Shown: positions 9,133 to 21,577, counted from the stretch's first letter. The stretch is DNA of 64,000 nt from Bartonella sp. WD16.2 (GCF_002022505.1 NZ_CP019781.1:1635501-1699500); one strand, 5' to 3'. Numbers and translations are program-made. The notes: a model not told the origin generated them from the letters alone.

Positions 9133-10364
9133 ATGAAAAAATAGTAAAATATTAAAAAAATTATTTTAACTTATTTAAAGAGAGTTAGATACGTCAATCA
9201 TTCTCAAATAGTTGCAAAGCGAACTTAGCATTGAAGTTGTAACTTTTTCCGCTGATTTGGGGTAGGAGGGAGAATTAGAACCTGCACGTTGTAAGACTAA
9301 AATGCTTGATGTTAAGGAAATCTATATTAGAGATTTGTGTGAAGAATTTGTATATAATTTTGCATTTCCGATATTTCGAGAAAATGTGGTTTATGCGGGG
9401 ATTTATCTTTTGAGGATATCAATTGCTTGCCCACTTATTTCTCAAAACGTCTTATTGAGATTGCTAAAGCGACACGTACATATACAATTACTCATGGTAC
9501 AATAGGAAAAGGGAATAATCAAGTACGTTTTGCACTTTCTGCCTATGCTCTTAACCCCAATATTAAAGTTATCACTCCATGGTGTGATTGAGCTTTTAAA
9601 AGTCAGACAGATTTAATTGAGTTTGCGCAAGCGCATCAAATTTCTGTGAAGAAAAGGATAAACAAGGTGAGGCACCTTTTTCAATAGAATACAAATTTAT
9701 TACATTTGTCATCAGAAGGAAAAATTTTAGAAGATCTAACTATTTCTACTCCCGAATATGCGCATATGTGCACTCTTGCACCAGAGGTTACTCCAGATCA
9801 AGCAGTGATAATCACTATTGGTTTTAAAAAAAGGTGATGCTGTTTCGATTAATGGAAAAATTTTATCTCCTGCGATTTTACTTGCTCAGTTAAATCAGTA
9901 TGAGTACGACAATGGTATCGGTCGGTTAGATTTAGTAGAAAACCACTTTATAGGTATGAAATCGCGTGATATTTACGAAACATCAGGGGGAATTATTCTC
10001 TTAACCGCGCACCGAGCAATTGAATCTTTAACATTAGATCGTGGTGTGGCTCATTTGAAAGATGAATTAATGCCATGTTATGCAGAATTGATTTATTAAG
10101 GTTTTTGGTTTTTACCTGAACGCAAAATGTTGCAGACGGCTATAAATTTATCTCAAGAAAATGTTGAAAGTGAAGTAACATTAAAGCTTTATAAAGGTAA
10201 TGTTATTGTAATGAGGCGCCAAAGCGAAAAGTCACTTTAATTGCAATAAATTGGTTATTTTTGAGGATAGTCAAAGTACTTATGATCAAAAAGATGCTAC
10301 TGGCTTTATTAAATTAAATGCTTTACGCTTATGCACATTAGCGATGCGTTCATCAAAGTTATAA
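9133..10364 (+). pseudogene. argG: argininosuccinate synthase pseudogene, nearly full length
   Basis: Read with frame changes, the region follows ArgG from start to stop. The opening MKK-stop-stop-NIKKIILTY corresponds to MKKWKDVKKVVLAYSGG, and LDTSIILK-stop-LQ and IEVVTFSADLG-stop to the next conserved blocks. Later blocks are [58 protein letters not shown] and an intact stretch at 9818-10099 ([12 protein letters not shown] to [12 protein letters not shown]). It ends at TAA 10362-10364. Damage includes TAG/TAA/TGA stops at former Trp and Gln codons, a disrupted ATP loop and several frameshifts, so this is real decay. Arginine synthesis from citrulline is lost at this locus, consistent with a host-dependent life. 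Confidence 0.93.
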
Positions 10365-10714
10365 ATGAAAATAATAAAAAACTACTTTAGTATTTTTCTG
10401 GAAAAAATAACTTTTAGACAAGATATATAACAGAATTTTTTTTACTTATTTTTACCAACAACAGATACGCTATTTGTTTATGTTGTCTTCAGCGCAAAAG
10501 GATTTGTTTTCTTTTGAAGTAAGTGTAATAGGGTAAAGTTTAAAATAACGACACTAAAAAAGCCAATTAAAACGTAAAGATAAGGCTTATTGTGAAGTAA
10601 TAAAAATGGGGTAAAAGAATTTTTGCTACTTTTAATTTTGCTATTATTGATGAATAAATTCAATGATCATAAACCATGATATTAAACAATTTAATTTAAG
10701 GATAAAAATTATAA

Positions 10715-12362
10715 ATGCGTGATCAGTGTGCTGCCCTTAAGTTTACACCCGAATTAATTGATGCAGCTGCTCAGTCGAAGGCCTGGCCATTTGAAGAAGC
10801 ACGTAAAATTATCAAACGTTATGAAAAAACAGGTTATCCAGAGAGCATTTTATTTGAAACAGGCTATGGGCCTTCTGGTTTGCCGCACATTGGTACCTTT
10901 GGAGAAGTGGCGCGCACAACCATGGTGCGTCATGCATTTCACATTTTAACTGAAAACCAAGTTGAAACAAAACTTTTGTGTTTTTCTGATGATATGGATG
11001 GTTTGCGCAAAGTTCCTGATAATGTGCCTAACCGTGAAAAGATGGAGCGTTATCTTGGTCAGCCACTTAGTCGTGTGCCAGATCCTTTTGGGGATGTTTA
11101 TCCTTCTTTTGGAGCAGCTAATAATGCGCGTTTATGCACGTTTCTTGATCGCTTTGGTTTTGATTATGAATTTGTCAGTTCTACCGATTATTATAACTCC
11201 GGTCGTTTTGATGAAGCACTTTTAAAAATACTTGCTTGTTATGACCAGGTTATGGACATTATTCTACCAACATTGGGTGAAGAGCGACGGGCAACATATT
11301 CACTTTTTTACCTATCTCTCCTGTTTCTGGAAAAGTATTACAAGTACCAATGATTGACCGTAATGTTGAGAAAGGTACTGTCATTTATATAGAACCTGAA
11401 ACAGGTGAAACAATTGAAACAGAAATCACACGTGGAAAAGTTAAATGCCAGTGGAAGGTGGATTGGGCAATGCGCTGGAAAGCGCTTGGGGTTGATTATG
11501 AAATGGCAGGAAAAGATCTTATTGATTCTGTCACTCTTTCTTCTAAAATTTGCAAAGTACTTGATGGTAATCCGCCTGAAGGGTTCAATTATGAGCTTTT
11601 TTTAGATGATAAGGGGCAAAAAATTTCCAAATCTAAAGGGAATGGTTTGACTATTGATGAATGGTTGGCTTATGCACCAACAGAGAGCCTAGCACTCTAT
11701 ATGTTTTTAAAGCCTAAAACAGCAAAAAGGCTTTATTTTGATGTCATTCCAAAAGCTGTTGATGAATATTATACACATCTTTCAGCTTATAACCGTCAAT
11801 TGTGGAAAGAACGGCTAAATAATCCCGTATGGCATATCCATAATGGTTGCCCTCCACAGATTAGTTTGCCTGTATCTTTTGCTATGTTATTGAATTTAGT
11901 AAGTGCTTCAAATGCTGAAAATAAAGAAGTGCTTTGGGGATTTATTTCTCGCTATGCTAAAGGAGCAAATCCGCAAACATATCCAATGCTTGACCAGTTA
12001 GTGGAATTTGCGATTAAATATTTTGGTATTTTTGTAAAACCAAACAAGAAATTTCGCATACCTGATGAAGATGAACGTTTAACATTGGCTAAAATTGATG
12101 AAAAATTAGCCAGCCTTCCAGAAACTGTTGATGAAAATACAATTCAAAATGCGCTTCTTGATGTTGCACGTTTAACCGAGCGTTATCAAGATTATAGCAA
12201 AAAAAGCCCTGAAGGGGGCCTGGTGTTTCGAATGTTTTTTTTCAAATGCTCTATGAAGTCCTTTTAGGGCAAGAACGGGGGCCAAGGTTTGGATCATTTA
12301 TTGCACTTTATGGAATTGATAAAATGCGTGTGCTCATTGCTGAAGTGCTTGCACGATTTTAG
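10715..12362 (+). CDS. lysS: class I lysyl-tRNA synthetase, read with two single-base frameshifts
   Basis: A class I (Rossmann-fold) LysRS, the type used by many alphaproteobacteria in place of the class II enzyme. The HIGH-type motif is PHIGTFG near residue 57 and the KMSKS-type motif KISKSK is encoded at 11620-11637. As sequenced, the first frame stops at 11353, a second runs 11350-12267, and the last 32 codons lie in a third. Adding one T to the run at 11304-11309 and one G to the run at 12214-12218 gives one 549-residue protein ending [10 protein letters not shown] at 12362. Codon choice and conservation are undamaged on both sides. Because charging tRNA-Lys is essential, assembly error is the likeliest explanation. 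It is followed nine bases later by prfC. Confidence 0.85.
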
Positions 12363-12371
12363 GGGGGAATA

Positions 12372-13949
12372 ATGGAAAATAGAGCGCAAGAGGTAAAGCG
12401 GCGGCGTACATTTGCGATTATTGCTCACCCTGATGCAGGAAAAACGACATTAACAGAGAAATTGTTACTGTTTGGTGGAGCTATTCAACTTGCTGGTGAG
12501 GTGAGAGCAAAAAAAGACCGTATTCAAACTCGTTCTGATTGGATGAAAATTGAACGTGACCGCGGTATTTCGGTTGTAACATCTGTGATGACATTTGAAT
12601 ATGAGGGGCATATTTTTAATTTATTAGATACTCCAGGCCATGCTGATTTTGCCGATGATACATATCGCACTCTCACGGCGGTTGATAGTGCTATCATGGT
12701 ATTGGATGGTGCACGCGGAATTGAGCCTAGGACATTAAAGCTATTTGAAGTTTGCCGAATGAGGGACATTCCTATTGTTACTTTTGTTAACAAAATGGAT
12801 CGTGAGACGCGTGATCCCCTAGAAATTTTAGATGAAATTGAAGAAAAACTTGCTCTTGATACTGCTCCAATTACGTGGCCTGTAGGTATAGGTAAAGATT
12901 TTAAAGGTACTTTTGATCTTCATCATAACCGTTTTCGTCAACATGATGATGAAGTAACTCCACAAGTAGTTTCTGGGCCTGTTGAGATTTCTAATTTACT
13001 ACCTGAAAATCAGCGTGCATCTTTTGTTGAAGGAATAGAATTTGCCCGCAATGCATGCAAAAATTTTGATTTTCAAGCTTTCTGTGAAGGTTATATGACA
13101 CCTGTTTATTTTGGTTCAGCTTTACGTAATTTTGGTGTTCGTGATTTAATAAATGCGTTAGTTGATTTTGGTCCAAGTCCTCGTGATCAGGTGGCTGATC
13201 AACGTACTGTAATGGCTGTAGAATCCAAGATGACAGGGTTCGTCTTTAAAATTCAAGCCAATATGGATCCTAATCATCGTGATCGGATTGCGTTTTTACG
13301 GGTATGTTCGGGGACGCTTAAGCGTGGTATGAAGGCAAAATTAGTTCGGACGGGAAAACCAATGACGCTTTCGACACCGCAATTTTTCTTTGCTCGTTCA
13401 CGTCAAATTGCTGATCAAGCCTATGCTGGTGATGTAGTCGGGATTCCTAATCACGGGACTTTGCGAATTGGTGATACTCTGACTGAGGGGGAAGATATTC
13501 TCTTTAAAGGTTTACCAAATTTTGCACCAGAAATTTTGCGTCGGGTATGTTTAAATGATCCCATGAAAGCAAAAAAGCTAAAAGAAGCTTTACGACAAAT
13601 GGCTGAAGAGGGGGTTGTTCAACTCTTTATTCCTGACGATGGATCACTTGCTCTTATTGGTGTTATTGGTGCTTTGCAAATTGATGTTTTAATAGAAAGA
13701 CTGAAGGTGGAGTATTCTTTACCCGTGAACTTTGAACCAGCGCGTTTTAATATTTGTCGTTGGATTTTTACAGATGATAAAGATGAACTTCAAAATTTTC
13801 TCACAAACTACCGCTCTGCTATTGCTCATGATTTAGATGGTGATCCGGTTTTTTTAGCAGAAAATCATTTTTCATTGAATTATGAAGCAGAACGAGTCCC
13901 AAAAATAAAATTTTCACCTTTTAAAGATTATCAAATCCGTTCTAAATAA
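12372..13949 (+). CDS. prfC: peptide chain release factor 3
   Basis: A 525-residue translational GTPase that recycles release factors 1 and 2 after termination. G-motifs: AHPDAGKTT at 18-26, DTPGH at 86-90 and NKMD at 140-143. The N-terminal RRRTFAIIAHPDAGKTTLTEK and the QTRSDWMKIERDRGISV block are typical of RF3. A G-rich ribosome site overlaps the lysS stop, suggesting co-transcription with lysS. It converges on trxA. Confidence 0.95.
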   Translation: MENRAQEVKRRRTFAIIAHPDAGKTTLTEKLLLFGGAIQLAGEVRAKKDRIQTRSDWMKIERDRGISVVTSVMTFEYEGHIFNLLDTPGHADFADDTYRTLTAVDSAIMVLDGARGIEPRTLKLFEVCRMRDIPIVTFVNKMDRETRDPLEILDEIEEKLALDTAPITWPVGIGKDFKGTFDLHHNRFRQHDDEVTPQVVSGPVEISNLLPENQRASFVEGIEFARNACKNFDFQAFCEGYMTPVYFGSALRNFGVRDLINALVDFGPSPRDQVADQRTVMAVESKMTGFVFKIQANMDPNHRDRIAFLRVCSGTLKRGMKAKLVRTGKPMTLSTPQFFFARSRQIADQAYAGDVVGIPNHGTLRIGDTLTEGEDILFKGLPNFAPEILRRVCLNDPMKAKKLKEALRQMAEEGVVQLFIPDDGSLALIGVIGALQIDVLIERLKVEYSLPVNFEPARFNICRWIFTDDKDELQNFLTNYRSAIAHDLDGDPVFLAENHFSLNYEAERVPKIKFSPFKDYQIRSK

Positions 13950-13981
13950 TAATTTTCAGCAAAGAAACTCATTTTAAAAAG

Positions 13982-14012
13982 ATAAAGAGCTCTTTAGAAC
14001 TTCTCTCTTTAT
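13982..14012. terminator. AT-rich hairpin between convergent prfC and trxA
   Basis: ATAAAGAG at 13982-13989 pairs with CTCTTTAT at 14005-14012; an alternative shorter pairing is the palindrome AAAGAGCTCTTT at 13984-13995. The position between two convergent genes suits a bidirectional terminator, but the stem is AT-rich and weak. Confidence 0.35.
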
Positions 14013-14039
14013 ATAAATAAAAGTTTATTATAAGAAAAT

Positions 14040-14363
14040 TTAACTAAGCCCCTCTTTAATCCATTCGCAGAGGCGTCCTTTAGAAACGGCACCAACCATA
14101 TGAGATGAGATATTTCCATTTTTAAACATCAAGAGAGTAGGGATTGAGCGAACTCCATATTGCGTAGCCAGTTCTGGATTTTCATCAATATTAACTTTGA
14201 CAATTTTCACTTGGCCTTGCATTTCTATTGAAATTTCATCCAGGATCGGTGCAATCATTTTGCAAGGGCCACACCACTCTGCCCAAAAATCAACTACAAC
14301 AGGAGTGGAAGAGGTGAGAACTTCATTTTCGAAATTGCTATTATCAGCTTTTATACATGTCAT
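14040..14363 (-). CDS. trxA: thioredoxin
   Basis: A 107-residue thioredoxin with the active site WCGPC at residues 30-34 and the cis-proline in SIPT at 75. It reduces protein disulfides in the cytoplasm, recycled by thioredoxin reductase. The frame is open to 14420, but the ATG at 14363 gives the family length and has AAGG upstream; the extra 19 residues would be unrelated to thioredoxin. It lies downstream of addA in the addB-addA-trxA order common in Rhizobiales, separated by 110 bases. Confidence 0.94.
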   Translation of the reverse strand: MTCIKADNSNFENEVLTSSTPVVVDFWAEWCGPCKMIAPILDEISIEMQGQVKIVKVNIDENPELATQYGVRSIPTLLMFKNGNISSHMVGAVSKGRLCEWIKEGLS

Positions 14364-14473
14364 TGATTGAGCCTTTATATATTCTTTTATACATATTAAA
14401 ATGACTTCGATTAATGTCAAGTAATGATAAAATAAAGGAGGACAAGATCTTTTGAAAAGTTTTTTCTTTTTTA

Positions 14474-17400
14474 TCAGACAAATTCATTCAAACATGTATC
14501 GAGTTTTTCAGGAGTAAGTGTAAAAATTTTCGCTTCTCTACAATAAATAAGAAAAGCATCAATATTTTTATCTGGATAAATAGTTTGCAGCAATTTTCGA
14601 TAAAGAGCCATTTGTAATAAATAATTTTGGGGGATAGTAATTTCATTTTCTGGTGGAATTCCTGTTTTAAAATCAGCAAAAAGAACACTGTCTTGAGTGA
14701 CACATAAACGGTCAATTTGTCCGGAAATTATCTGTTCTTTACCATGAATTTTGAGAGTACCCATAAGCGAAACTTCAGCACGAGAATGAGCAGAAAAAAG
14801 GGATTTGAGATGTGGATTTTCTAACAATTCACAAACTTGATGGAGTGCTTTTTTTCTTTGAAGTTCAGGCCAATGGGAAGCTTTGATGCTGAGATAACGC
14901 TGAGCGTAATCAAAACGTTTTTGGAGAGGGCACTCAGGCAAATATTGTAGTAAGCGGTGAACCAAATTACCATATTCGATAGTAAAAATTTTGTTCGTAT
15001 TTTTTTCTCCTAAAACGGGTGAAACGCTATAGTGTGTTTGATTAGAAAAAGATTCAGCATTAATATCAATGGAAGGACCAGCAATAGAAGGTCTTAGCGG
15101 TTTTGGTAAACCTGGTTCTGAATGCATTTTATGATGAAAAAAAGCTGGCAAAGGTGGCAATGTTTGTTTATCTTCATCAAGTATTTCCTTGTTTGTTAGG
15201 GTAGACGAAGATGTAATAGAATAGCGCCAAGCTGCTATATCTTCTGTTGGGCCTTTTATGGTAACGCTGTGGGGTTGAAGGGCTTTTTTTACCAATTTTA
15301 GCCATGTATTAGAGTTTTCTTTTTGATTGCTATAACCGCAAACAATCAATCGATCTTCAGCACGTGTCATTCCCACATAAAGAAGGCGCTTATACTCTTC
15401 TTCTGCACGCTCCTTTAAATGCGAGAGTGCTTTTTCAAAAGGCTTTTTAAATTGTGCATTTGGACGCCAAATAAGAGCTTGTCTTCCATTCAGAGGAAAT
15501 GTGAAAAAATGTGGTATATAATGTGAATCCCAGATTGCACTACCCGGATCAACCAAAAAAACGATAGCGCTTTCCAATCCTTTAGCAGCGTGGACAGTCA
15601 TAATGCGAACTTCTTCATGGTTTTGATCAAGCTCACGTTTGATTTCTGGTTTATTGGCATTCAATATTTCCAAAAAGGCTTGTAGTCCTGGCAAACCGGT
15701 TTGTTGAATTGTGAGTGTATAATCCATGAAAGCGTCAAGAATTTCATTTGCTTCAGATCCTAAACGGGCAAGGATTTTTTGTCGCCCTTTGTCATTGTTG
15801 AGAATGTGACTATAAAATTCAAAAACCGGTATTTTATCAACAAAGGTGCGATATTTGCTTAAATTTTCAAAGGCATCTTTATAAGATGTATGTGATGAAG
15901 CGTGGGTACGAAGACTTTTCCAAAGTGACCCTATACGTTTTGCTGCAAGGTGATAGAGTGCATCTTCGCTAAATGCAAAAAGTGGACTTTTTAAAACACA
16001 AGCAAGAGAAAGGTCATCTTGTGGTTGCAAAACGAACTGCGCAAGCGCCATTAAGTCACGTACACTGATATGGCTGGTTAGCTGTAAACGATCAGCACCA
16101 GCCACAGGAACATTGTGTAATTTAAGTGCGCGAGAAAGAGCAGGTACAAATTGATCATGTCGTTTACGAACTAAAACCATAATATCACTAGCGCGCAGCA
16201 GGCGTCCTTTTGCTGGAAGCATTTCGCCTGAGTGCAACCAGTCAGCAATGGTTACGGCAATTTTATTTGCTAAGCGTATTTCAGGTGTATCCAAGTGATC
16301 GACAGTTGAATGCCAATCATCAGGAAGTTCGTTTGTTTCTTTGGAAATGGTGTCCCATAAAATAACTTCACCTGGGCTATTAATGCGAACAGGTTCGTGC
16401 ACTGTTTTTACATTATCTGCTGAAAGTCCTTTATAATTTTCCGGCGTTTCAAATACAAGATCAACACCTTTGAGGATATCAGCTGTAGAGCGAAAAGAAT
16501 AGTTTAGTTGTATTTTTTCAAATTTTTGATTAATGCGTTGCGCTTGTTTTTGAAACATTCGGCCATTTTTAGCAAAATTTTCTGGTTCAGCACCTTGGAA
16601 AGAGTAGATAGATTGCTTTTCATCACCAACAGCAAAAATGGTGCGGATGTTTGTGTGTTGACTATAGTCTGCAAAAAATTCCTGCGCTAAAAGCTGAATA
16701 ATTTGCCATTGCTCAGGGTTTGTGTCTTGTGCTTCATCGATAAGAATATGATCAATGCCACGATCAAGTTTATATTGCACCCACTGACTTGCACCTTTAC
16801 GCTGCAATAAATAGAGTGTGCGTTCAATAAGGTCATCAAAATCTAACAGACCATTGGCTTTTTTTAAATCCGCATAGATTTTAAGATAAGTAGCACAAAT
16901 TTGAAAAGCGGCCATATTGAGTGTGACAAGTTTTATACCTTGATATTTGTCTAATAAAACAGAGACTTTATTTTGTTTTTCTTCAATCTCTTTTTGAATA
17001 AAAGACGAAGTCTCATTTAATTTTTTGGAAAGAAGACATGAAAAATTACGGGGTATACCATCAGTTGTAAAGTAAATGCTTGATACAACGTCTATAATAT
17101 CTTCTTCATCTGAGACAGTCGCTAACTGAGAAAATTTCGCTATAATGTCTGTTGCTTTTTTATTACTGTAGGTTTGAAAATATTTGAAGGTATAAGAAGA
17201 CAATGAAGCGGTTTGTTGAATTTCTTTAAGTATTTGTGAATGTGTTTCATTGGGAGTTAAATTAAAAAATGCACGTAATTGCTGTTCTCCACTTTTAGAT
17301 AAAATGAACGGCAAGAAGTCAGAAAGTTCATGCTGTTTTTGAGCAGCTTCATGGAGCAATTGATCAAATGTACTTTCGCTAATAGTTTTAAATAACTCTT

Positions 17401-17929
17401 TTAAAGCCGATTGTATATGGCTATGTGCCAAAAGTTGGCAACGGGCTTGATGCAATAACTGTGTTCGATTTGTATCATCAAGAAGTTCAAAATGACCAGC
17501 AATATTAGATTCTAGCGGAAATTGATGCAATAAAGCTTCACAAAATGCATGAATGGTTTGGATTTTTAAGCCACCTGGTGTTTCAAGAGCACGAGCAAAG
17601 AGTTTACGTGCATAAGCGAGTTTTTGTGCATTTGTGGGTTTATTTTCAAGTTGCGATAAAACTGTTTGGAGTTGCTCATCATTAAGTTCGTTCCAACTGG
17701 AAAGTGTACGAAAAATACGCGATTGCATCACAGAAGCAGCTGCGTTGGTATAAGTTAGACATAAAATACGCGCTGGAGGTGTACCGTTTAAAAGCAAACG
17801 AATGACGCGTTCACTTAAAACGTGGGTTTTGCCAGATCCTGCATTTGCAGAAACCCATACATTTGTTTTTGGGTGTGTCGCTTTTTTTTGTGCATCAAGG
17901 GCTGCTTCGGGAATAAAAAAAGTAGTCAT
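14474..17929 (-). CDS. addA: double-strand break repair helicase AddA
   Basis: The 1151-residue UvrD-type helicase-nuclease subunit of AddAB, the alphaproteobacterial counterpart of RecBCD, which resects double-strand ends for RecA loading. Motifs: Walker A ANAGSGKT at 28-35, [10 protein letters not shown], the DEAQD box in [24 protein letters not shown] (motif III) and [10 protein letters not shown] (motif V). The C terminus has the RecB-family nuclease pattern: GQIDRL, then ADFKTG, then QMALYRKLL. The ATG overlaps the addB stop by four bases, so the two are translationally coupled. Confidence 0.95.
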   Translation of the reverse strand: MTTFFIPEAALDAQKKATHPKTNVWVSANAGSGKTHVLSERVIRLLLNGTPPARILCLTYTNAAASVMQSRIFRTLSSWNELNDEQLQTVLSQLENKPTNAQKLAYARKLFARALETPGGLKIQTIHAFCEALLHQFPLESNIAGHFELLDDTNRTQLLHQARCQLLAHSHIQSALKELFKTISESTFDQLLHEAAQKQHELSDFLPFILSKSGEQQLRAFFNLTPNETHSQILKEIQQTASLSSYTFKYFQTYSNKKATDIIAKFSQLATVSDEEDIIDVVSSIYFTTDGIPRNFSCLLSKKLNETSSFIQKEIEEKQNKVSVLLDKYQGIKLVTLNMAAFQICATYLKIYADLKKANGLLDFDDLIERTLYLLQRKGASQWVQYKLDRGIDHILIDEAQDTNPEQWQIIQLLAQEFFADYSQHTNIRTIFAVGDEKQSIYSFQGAEPENFAKNGRMFQKQAQRINQKFEKIQLNYSFRSTADILKGVDLVFETPENYKGLSADNVKTVHEPVRINSPGEVILWDTISKETNELPDDWHSTVDHLDTPEIRLANKIAVTIADWLHSGEMLPAKGRLLRASDIMVLVRKRHDQFVPALSRALKLHNVPVAGADRLQLTSHISVRDLMALAQFVLQPQDDLSLACVLKSPLFAFSEDALYHLAAKRIGSLWKSLRTHASSHTSYKDAFENLSKYRTFVDKIPVFEFYSHILNNDKGRQKILARLGSEANEILDAFMDYTLTIQQTGLPGLQAFLEILNANKPEIKRELDQNHEEVRIMTVHAAKGLESAIVFLVDPGSAIWDSHYIPHFFTFPLNGRQALIWRPNAQFKKPFEKALSHLKERAEEEYKRLLYVGMTRAEDRLIVCGYSNQKENSNTWLKLVKKALQPHSVTIKGPTEDIAAWRYSITSSSTLTNKEILDEDKQTLPPLPAFFHHKMHSEPGLPKPLRPSIAGPSIDINAESFSNQTHYSVSPVLGEKNTNKIFTIEYGNLVHRLLQYLPECPLQKRFDYAQRYLSIKASHWPELQRKKALHQVCELLENPHLKSLFSAHSRAEVSLMGTLKIHGKEQIISGQIDRLCVTQDSVLFADFKTGIPPENEITIPQNYLLQMALYRKLLQTIYPDKNIDAFLIYCREAKIFTLTPEKLDTCLNEFV

Positions 17930-20900
17930 GATAAACCTGCTTTATAAAAATTACTGGACCATTCCGATAATCGAGCCAAGTGATCATAATCACCTTCATA
18001 ATGATGAGGTGAAGGGAGTGCGTGTGAAAGATAGCCTTGTTGTGGATTTTGATAATACTGGATCAATGCGATAAGACGCATCCATGCTTCTTGACCAAGT
18101 GAAACTGCATTTGTCTGATCTTTTGCTTTTTTTTTGTATGAAATAATCGATTGAGATTCGATTGAACCTTTTCCTTTAAGGGGGATGTAAAATAAGTTTA
18201 AAGGGTTAAGACCTTGGAAGTCTATAAAAGCTCCTTGCATTAACAAAGCTGCTTCCAATGCCAATTGCGGATGTAATAAAGCACGAACCTGTTTAGATGA
18301 AGGGGGAGTATTGGTTTTAAAATCAAGAATTTCAACCATTTTACCAGGCAAAATATCAATACGATCAGCGCGCCCTGAAAGAGTGACACCTGTTGTACCT
18401 ATAGGTGTTTTTTGAGAAGCAACTTCAACATGTCGTTCTCGAGGGCCGAGGCTTCGTTCCCATTTAATAAAAAAAGGAGCAAAATTTTCAAAAATTGACC
18501 ACCAAATTGCTTTAATGTCAGGAGGCAAATTTAATTTGTCAAATTCTTTGCGCCCAATAGCCAGAAATGTCGCTAATGCATGAGCAACGTTTGGGTCTTT
18601 TATTTGTGTGCAAAAAGCGGCAAGAATAGCATGATATAAAATTCCACGGTCAGCTGCATAAGGGCTATAAATAAGTGCCTTAAGTGGTTTGAGGCGCAAG
18701 ATTTTTTTAGCATAAATGGCATAAGGATTATAGCGCAACGTTTCTATTTCAGTCACTGAAAAATGACGTGGGCGCATATCAAGTGGTGGTACAGGGCAAG
18801 GTCGTGGTGTAAAACCGATCGTATCTGTTTTGTCGAGCATTTTTGCCCAATGAAGAAATGTCTCTCCCCGTGAGCAGATTTGTTTCCAAACTTGTTTACC
18901 CACTACTGTTTCTAAACGTTGCAACCAGCGTGAGGGGACAGAAGGAATATGGTTGATACGCGTAGCTCGACTCATCACTACCTTATTCATTCCCATAGCC
19001 CATTGAAAATCATGTGCAGAAAGGCCAATACGCTTTTCAGGTGGTTCAAGAGTTAGCGTCATTTTCATTGGCCGCGATAAAAAAGCATCATTGCGGGTTG
19101 TTATAGGCCAAGATCCTTCATTAAGGTTACCAAGAACAACTGTATCAACTGTTTGTAAGCGCGATTCTAAAGTGCCCCAAATAAATAAACGTGAATGCCC
19201 TCCGGGGGAAGGGCCTACACAGCGGGTTGCTATGAGTGCTAAAAACATAGCTGGCCATTCACAAAGATGAAATTTTAATTCTGATTGATCGTTAACCAAT
19301 TCATGCAAAAAAATTGATAAAGCTTTTCCTGCTTCATTTTGATAAAGGTGCACAAAGGAATTATTATCATCTCGCCCAAAATTTTCAAATGCTTCGACAG
19401 TGGCTCTTGCAACTTCATTAATGGTATATTCTTTATCCTGTTTTATCAAAGACGCTAATGGTTCAACTGCTTTAACCAAAAGGTGACAAAGCAAGCGTGC
19501 TTCTTCGGTTTTTTGTGGATCAAAGGGGCAATTGTCAGACATGTTATAGGAATGTGTTTGCACCCATGTTTCAAGAAATTGATCACATTCGCAAAGGTTG
19601 ATGCGATTAGGACTACCTCGAAGAACAAATAGTTCAAAATTTTCTACTATTTCACGTAAACGTTGACGATTTTGTCCTAGAATTGTGAGTGGGTGTTTAA
19701 GAAGAGATAGAAAAGCGATAGGATCACCAGGCTTAAACACATTTTCTAACAATAGTCGTAATAGGGTTGCAGGCAATGTATGAGCAAGCGGCATTCCACC
19801 TGAATCATTTGCTTCAATCCCAAAGCGTTGTAATTCAGTAACAACACGGCGTGCTAAATTACGGTCATTAGTAATAAGAGCTGCAATTTTTTGAGGCTCT
19901 TCAATGGCATTACGTAAAGCAATAGAAATGGCTAAAGCTTCTTCGCGTTCATTACTGGCTTCAATCAGTGACCAATCTGCGCAAACATTTTCATAATCAT
20001 CACGCACAATTTGTGCCCATTGATCTGTAGTAGAAACTGGTCGTAGCGCTTCTGATACAAGGGCAGCACGTTTTGTTTGCATTATACTTCTTTGGCCAAT
20101 TTCACTCACATGAATGCGTTGACATTTCATAAGAGATAAAAATTTTTTTAAATGATATTGAGGGTGACTAAAAGCACCAAGAGCATGATCAAAACAATCA
20201 AGAGTTGTTGTATCTTTATTCATTGTGCCTAATGCATCCCATTGCGCTTCATCCATATAAAGATCAAGCCCTGGGAGAACAACGGCTCCTTTGGGCAGGT
20301 AGGCAACCACTTTTGAAAGATGAGCAACTGCAGGAATAGAACCTGTTGCACCAGCAACGATAATAGGTTTATGAGGTTGTGTATGGTATAAAATGTCTGC
20401 TTGTATTTTGAGTGCTTGATTGCGCCATTCAACCGGATTACTTCGTTGTTTTTCTTTTAAAATTTGAGGCCAATTTTGTGTGATAATAGTTAAAAAATCT
20501 AAAGTGATTTGCCACCATTCAGCAACCGTATCAGGGCAAATATCTTTGAGTTTTGACCAATCTGCAGATTCTGTTTCAACTTCATCCATCAAACATGCTA
20601 GATCTTGAGCAAGCCAAATTGCATCAGCAGTATTAGCAGGAATGAGCACATCTTCTGTACCAAATATAGCACGCAAATGGGCTGGCAAATTTTCCCGCCA
20701 AGGACGAATAAGGCGTGCTAGAAGGAGAAGACGTTCACTTTCTTTAATGGGGGGATTGAGTGTCAAAATACTATCATGATTTTCAATAAAAAAGAACTTT
20801 CTTCATCCATATCTCCTAAAGGGCGGATAGTGGGCAAAAAGCTTGATCGTGTATGACTTCTTTCAACAAAAACTGCACGTAAAGCACGAGCAGCACGCCG

Positions 20901-21077
20901 TGTTGGTACATAAATAAGAGTATCAACGAGCGCAGCTTGGATATCTCCATTTGGTGCAAAATCATCAATAAGACTGCCTGAGAGAAGTGCATCAACGAAA
21001 TGAGGCAAAAAAGAAGTTCCAGGAGAAATAGAAAATACACGTGGTTTACGAGTCACTGAGCCTTGTTTTTGGGGCAT
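17926..21077 (-). CDS. addB: double-strand break repair protein AddB, read with one single-base frameshift
   Basis: Partner of AddA. The N-terminal frame (21077 to 20763) carries VFSISPGTSFLPHFVDALL and YVPTRRAARALRAVF, the inactivated helicase-like start of rhizobial AddB. The main frame continues with TLNPPIKESERLLLLARL and ends in a RecB-type nuclease domain (GRADRIDIL, LDFKTNTPP, PQLALEAAL). Adding one A to the run of six at 20788-20793 joins both into 1050 residues, the family length. The cysteine expected before the nuclease domain in iron-sulfur AddB proteins is absent (LRYNPYAIY), as I recall for alphaproteobacterial members. It ends in an ATGA overlap with addA. Confidence 0.9.
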
Positions 21078-21577
21078 AAAGATTCCATCTTAGTTATCTT
21101 TTGATTATTTCCATTGTATACTAATTTTCAATTAGCAAAAGCCTGAAAAACTGTGTTTATACAATAGCTTTTCTAAAGTAAAAGTGAGAGGAATAAAGTA
21201 TTGCGGTTGCAGTTATAAAAGTTGGATTAATTAGAGAGAATATTGTTATTGATAGCTACTTTGGAATTAGCTAAAATTGCTGAAGAAAGTTTATTTTGAG
21301 GATCAATAGTTACAATCAATTATACTTTGTTTTATAGTGTTGTGGCATGTAACAATTTAAAGAAATGGATCTATAGGGGTTTAAATTATAATAATATCCC
21401 ATCGTATGAAGAAAAAAATTGTAATTATCAGGAAGAGATCTGCACTTTAAAAATAAGAAAACGATTTTGTTTTAAAAAAGATAGTTTAATAACATTTCAG
21501 CTTAAATCTCATGAATTATTTCCTACTCATAAAGCATGTACGAAACATATGATAATGCGCTCAATAGCTGAATATAT
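21078..21577. other. 500-base gap with a faint possible murU trace
   Basis: In Rhizobiales a murU-type nucleotidyltransferase gene usually lies between the tsaE fusion gene and addB. On the minus strand just after the tsaE stop, a frame reads ERIIICFVHAL-stop-VGNN, which could be a worn form of KRMRPIT...PKPLV...GK, and further on IHEI-stop-AEM could echo the LIDHxLDxLAEAG block. The match is poor and could be chance. No intact gene is present; a 94-codon plus-strand frame at 21327-21611 shows no family features. Confidence 0.3.

Noticed and set aside
10478-10663. 61-codon minus-strand frame with one hydrophobic segment between argG and lysS
   Set aside because: Starts at TTG without a ribosome site, has AT-rich random-like composition and no recognisable family.
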